A DNA stretch of 64,000 nucleotides from Geomonas oryzae (GTDB lineage Bacteria; Desulfobacterota; Desulfuromonadia; Geobacterales; Geobacteraceae). A model generated the notes under the pieces. That model ran no database searches and was not told the origin of the DNA. It saw nothing but the letters and a program-made list of their open reading frames with translations. This document shows positions 63,702-64,000 of the stretch, piece after piece (within the stretch, counting starts at the first letter, position 1; the number at the start of each line of letters is the position of its first letter). Position numbers and translations under genes: made by a program. The stretch spans positions 186,001-250,000 of the forward strand of contig NZ_RAHW01000002.1 of assembly GCF_004117875.1 (NCBI RefSeq). The letters run 5' to 3'.

Positions 63702-64000
63702 ATGAGAATACCGAAACTGACCATCTTCGCCAAAGAGACCGGCGTGGAAATAGCTCCCAGTGAAAAAAAACAAAACGGCAGGCCCGAAGAGGGGCGTGTC
63801 GCCTTCCGCTTCTTCCGGCTCGCGGCAGGCCGCCAGCATATCCGCTTCGTGGCGGAACCGTGTGAGGCTTTCGAGATCTCCAGGAAGATAGCGCAGGTGG
63901 AGGAAAGCGGCGGAAAGGAAACCTTCACGCACCGCTACGAATCCACCGACGGCGAGACGATAACGAGGCTCAGTGTGGAGTGCTACGAACGCCACGGCCG
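63702..64000 (+). CDS. Hypothetical protein, truncated by the right edge
   Basis: At least 99 residues in frame, open to the window end, starting MRIPKLTIFAKETG after GGGGGGGACC. The visible part is mixed and charged, with no signal peptide or motif recognised. Codon usage resembles its neighbours, so it is probably a real gene, but no family was identified. Confidence 0.55.
   Translation, partial: MRIPKLTIFAKETGVEIAPSEKKQNGRPEEGRVAFRFFRLAAGRQHIRFVAEPCEAFEISRKIAQVEESGGKETFTHRYESTDGETITRLSVECYERHG

Noticed and set aside
63600-63995. 131-residue minus-strand frame at the right edge
   Set aside because: It overlaps the end of sfsA and the plus-strand gene, which has the better ribosome site and promoter.

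Overview
The window reads as chromosomal DNA of a Geobacter-group bacterium (Desulfuromonadia/Geobacterales; Geobacter, Geomonas or Citrifermentans-like). The basis is high G+C coding DNA, a 12-heme c-type cytochrome, two membrane sensors carrying a c-type heme motif in their extracytoplasmic domain, many PAS/hybrid histidine kinases, TrpB2-type tryptophan synthase in a trp cluster, and a sigma-54-like promoter. No phage, integrase, transposase, CRISPR array, rRNA or tRNA gene was seen. This assignment is inference from gene content; no search was run.

Layout. 1-9.8 kb (minus strand): a split tryptophan locus, trpE first and then trpG-trpD-trpC-trpB2, with three sensory genes (hybrid kinase, heme-c kinase, CheY-like regulator) between trpE and trpG. 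9.9-13.5 kb (plus): a zinc-finger DEDDh exonuclease gene, an unusual phased array of about 14 short palindromes, then htpG. 13.8-25.2 kb (minus): a large dCache hybrid kinase, an MshEN-REC protein, a TPM/TPM/LemA cluster, a GH100-like glycosidase with a metallophosphoesterase, a serine hydrolase of the beta-lactamase fold, and the dodecaheme cytochrome. 25.3-34.9 kb (minus): CDF transporter and recJ; then spoIID-like, queA, tgt, yajC, secD, secF and a TPR gene. 35-39.75 kb (plus): a heme-c HD-GYP protein, two DppD/DppF-type ATPases with no permeases, and an ArsR regulator. 39.8-44.3 kb (minus): pmbA, a short ArgA-like GNAT, recN, nadK. 44.5-49.4 kb (plus): glgP, rarA, pfkA. 49.6-54.6 kb (minus): TPR, HAD, HNH, rnhA, plsC, a histidine kinase and amrS. 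55.0-64 kb: a small zinc-ribbon gene, a queuosine-tRNA mannosyltransferase-like glycosyltransferase, rodA-mrdA-mreD-mreC, rmlC-rmlA, a PhnA-like protein, sfsA and a truncated gene at the right edge.

How the genes work together. Most are housekeeping: tryptophan synthesis, queuosine modification (queA, tgt and probably a downstream mannosyltransferase), Sec export accessories, cell-wall elongation, DNA repair (recJ, recN, rarA), glycogen and glycolysis (glgP, pfkA, GH100-like). Sensory genes are scattered between them and several look tied to redox or periplasmic signals. The strongest unexplained signal is the helically phased palindrome array between the exonuclease gene and htpG (11040-11315). 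Other points worth a check are the heme-c sensors, the queuosine glycosyltransferase, a cysteine-rich 56-residue reading frame overlapping the phosphoesterase start, and the long structured leader of the HD-GYP gene.
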